This document shows, in pieces, positions 61,415 through 64,000 of a stretch of 64,000 bases of DNA; positions within the stretch are counted from its first letter, which is position 1, and each line of letters begins with the position of its first letter. The notes beneath the pieces were generated by a model that had not been told where the DNA came from, ran no database searches, and worked only from the letters and a program-made list of their open reading frames with translations. This DNA is from Phytoseiulus persimilis (taxonomy: Eukaryota; Arthropoda; Arachnida; Mesostigmata; Phytoseiidae), in assembly GCA_037576195.1 (NCBI GenBank), contig CM075104.1:21344211-21408210 (forward strand), in the 5' to 3' direction. The translations under genes were made by a program, and so were the position numbers.

Positions 61415-64000
61415 GTGAGTCTCTCCGATGCTCCGTTCATGCTTTCCTATCCTTAGCAAGCACGGTAGACTTTCGGCCCGAAGTCGGTAGAGCTCGAAAT
61501 GTCTCCGTTCAGCTGCGGTATCCGCAAGGGGAGTCGACGCTCGCCCACAGTCACGAAACGAGTGACGGGTCTTGCTTGCTCTGGCTATCCAGCTTGAGGT
61601 AGACAATGATCTCTGCTCAGATCTATGATCCGTCGTCGCTACACGGGAAGCTGTCGGTCGGAAGATCAATTCCATGCGCGGCCCATCATCAGTCCCCCCC
61701 CCCTCACCTCGAAATGAATTTGCAGCCGACGATGAAAGCCCCCCTGAAAATTGATCGAGCGTCGGAGTTCGCTGCTCTCTCCGAACGTACATGCAGTTGA
61801 CCCCGAATTCGGAGCCTCGGAACCTTTAGAAGCAGCCTTGCAATTGCAAGTTTGCACCATGTTCCAGTGGATCTCAATATTTTCCACGATGTGATCCTAC
61901 TTCACGCAGCGACTCGATGAGCGGGATCGAAGACATCACTGAATGTTCGGAGTCGCTGGCAATCAATTCATGCTTCAGAGACGGCCTCCAAATGGTTTCC
62001 GTGAATCGTCAATAGCGATACAAGTCGTCTTGCGTGGTCGGCCCGCAGAAGTGTTTCCTCTTATTTTCCGAGATTGAAATGCAGGAGCTTCATTGAATTA
62101 GACTCTTCTCGAAACACTCTCGAGGAGAGCCGGTGCTGCTTAGGGCAGAGTGCTCAAATACGACAGGGGGAGTCGCAGTCCTGGATTTCGTTCGGAACTT
62201 CGGCTGTGTGAGGGGAGGGAATTCCGTTTGGCTGCGTGAGCGACCGAAGAGAAATGGCTCGAGCTGCCGAACCGCTGCTCGTCATGAGGAAGTTGTGTGA
62301 TTTATTCGATTCCAGATAGATTTTCTCCCATCTCATTCACAACATTCCTAGCACGGCTGCGAAACGACTGGTGGCCTGGCGTCACGGCTATTCGGATGCG
62401 TCTCAGACGTTTCTCCCTGAGTTCTGAATGTTCGAACGTGGACGAATGAGAACGTGGGGAGAGTCGAAAGCAGAAGCGACGTCATCTCCTGGCCGGACGA
62501 GTGGGACGAAGTTGGGAAATTTCCTCCGCTCTCCATCACGTCAATAAGCGGCCAATGTCGAACGCGAGTGTTCCTCATCTCTAGCGAAGCTTCGTAGAGT
62601 AACTTCAATAAGATTGCTGAGCTAACACTCAGCTTGGGATTTGACGCAAGGCTGAATTTTCAGTCCGGCGGAGCCTTCCGGTCTTTGTTTGGACCGTTCG
62701 CAGCTGACCTGTAGTCCGCCGCGGTTCCTTCTATTCACCTCGCTAACCACCGTTCGGAACGGATCACGCGAAGCATCCTGCGTGGGTCATGTCGGAGGAA
62801 TGTTTTCATAACACTTCAGCTGTCTCATTGACAATTTTGATTCCATCGGAGAGTGGTCTCGCCATCGTGCCCGAAATCGCGCTTGAATCGCTTTCTCGCT
62901 CTCGGCTTCGGCTCCTGAGATCGAAGCACTCGGATTCAACTGTCATCCTGACAAAAGCTTCGGATTTTTTTCTGAGCGTGTTTTGTGCTCGGATTGGTGG
63001 TGACACATGATGAGATTCTTGGGTAAGACGAAGCAACGCCGAGTGTATCCCTGTTCCTACGAGGAAGTGGACAGATTCCCCAGAGTGCGGATTGCAGAGA
63101 GCCGTGAATTTCTCAGGCTTCTGGAATTCATCTTTGCCGGATCCCACATTGGGTCGGCGAGATCTCGGAACGTAACTCATTCGTTAACCGAAAACCGCGA
63201 GTCGTCCTAGAAATTGTGACGGCGTTGAAATTTACATTCCCTCTTCGAGTTTCATTCAGAGCCCGATAAGTCGATCAAAGTGTCGCAGCTCTCAGGCTAC
63301 GGATTGTTTGCGGGATGCAGTCCTCGCTCTCAACGGCTCCGACGCTAAATGGATCTGATGAAACACGATGTTACTTCACTACAATCTGACAAGCTGGTGA
63401 ATGAGCGGACAGATGGATGATAGTCGGGCCCAGTTGGCTGCTCCTACGAATGGCCAGTTGCGCGAATGGATCAGACAGTAGAAACTCGCAGCTCTCACAC
63501 CGTTCAGTCAGATTTCCGCGCATTTAGAGCGACATCAGCCTCTGACGAGCTTCTGCCGTATTCAAGGAGTTCATGCACTCTGGGCATGCTTATCTCGTCC
63601 CTTGCAGATGAGCCAGCTGCGACTGCGAAGCTCCGAATCCGATAGAATCGGGATCGTCGTTCTTCAGCGAATGGAGAAGGAATGCGTCCAGTACGATCCG
63701 TCGTGAATTCAGCGCCGCCGCGCCGGTGGTCACGCACCTCAGTCGACTGTAAAGGAACGTAACTGTTGTATCGCGGCTCCAAAGTAGACGTCTCCGCTAG
63801 TCGGATGACATCTCCAATGTCAACTTGAACTATCCGCTTCGCGCTGTTGGTCCTCTTAAGCATTGAAGGTTGGATCGAGGATCGCTTCGTCTACTTTCCT
63901 TATGCCAGGGGAACAGGGAGGAATACATCGGGAGCAATTAAAAATGTGCTACGCATGAGTCATGTCTACGCTCTGAGAGGAATCGCGGTTGTCTGAGTGC
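61415..64000 (+). other. Probable first intron of the SH3BP5-like gene
   Basis: Sequence after the GTGAGT donor, with no recognisable coiled-coil exon of the SH3BP5 family on the plus strand and no other gene on either strand. Confidence 0.35.

Overview
The window is nuclear DNA from an animal, most likely an arthropod. Genes are split into exons with GT-AG introns, most of them 75-420 bp. They include a Pitx-class homeobox gene and a cuticle chitin-binding protein of the peritrophin/obstructor type. The mid-GC composition, short introns and one giant homeobox intron would fit a chelicerate such as a mite. That placement is a guess; nothing in the window proves it. I see no rRNA, convincing tRNA, CRISPR array or transposon-encoded enzyme.

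Layout. 1-21.5 kb (+): the Pitx gene. A possible alanine-rich first coding exon lies at 3401-3455, the firm exons at 4530-5083, a 13.3 kb intron follows, then four exons to 19454 and a possible long 3'UTR ending near 21.5 kb. 22.4-24.2 kb (-): a five-exon secreted protein with three chitin-binding type-2 domains (CPAP3/obstructor family). 26.2-29.0 kb (-): a medium-chain acyl-CoA dehydrogenase gene carrying two tandem, divergent copies of one 101-nt exon. 29-45.7 kb: mostly unassigned, with one short acidic start exon at 34053-34221 (+) and a weak candidate at 42637-42712 (+). 45.8-49.3 kb (+): a ten-exon choline-transporter-like (SLC44) gene. 51.6-53.3 kb (+): a three-exon MFAP1 spliceosome-factor gene. 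53.6-54.9 kb: a repeat element with a 45-bp minisatellite open in several frames on both strands and a TA-rich tail. 56.3-56.7 kb (-): a small ORF with a hydrophobic C-terminus and a close AATAAA. 61.37 kb (+): a 14-codon start exon that looks like the N-terminus of an SH3BP5-family protein whose other exons are not seen here.

The genes do not form a pathway; they are neighbours with separate jobs (development, cuticle, mitochondrial beta-oxidation, choline transport, splicing). Exon models were built by hand from splice sites, reading-frame phase and recognised protein families. For Pitx, CPAP3, acyl-CoA dehydrogenase, SLC44 and MFAP1 every intron phase closes.

The most interesting signal is in the acyl-CoA dehydrogenase gene. 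The two 101-nt exons (27620-27720 and 27408-27508) are phase-identical and cannot both be included, or both skipped, without a frameshift. They encode the helix that lines the end of the acyl-chain pocket. One copy keeps the pocket glutamate seen in mammalian MCAD and the other replaces it. This looks like an alternative-splicing switch that could alter chain-length preference.
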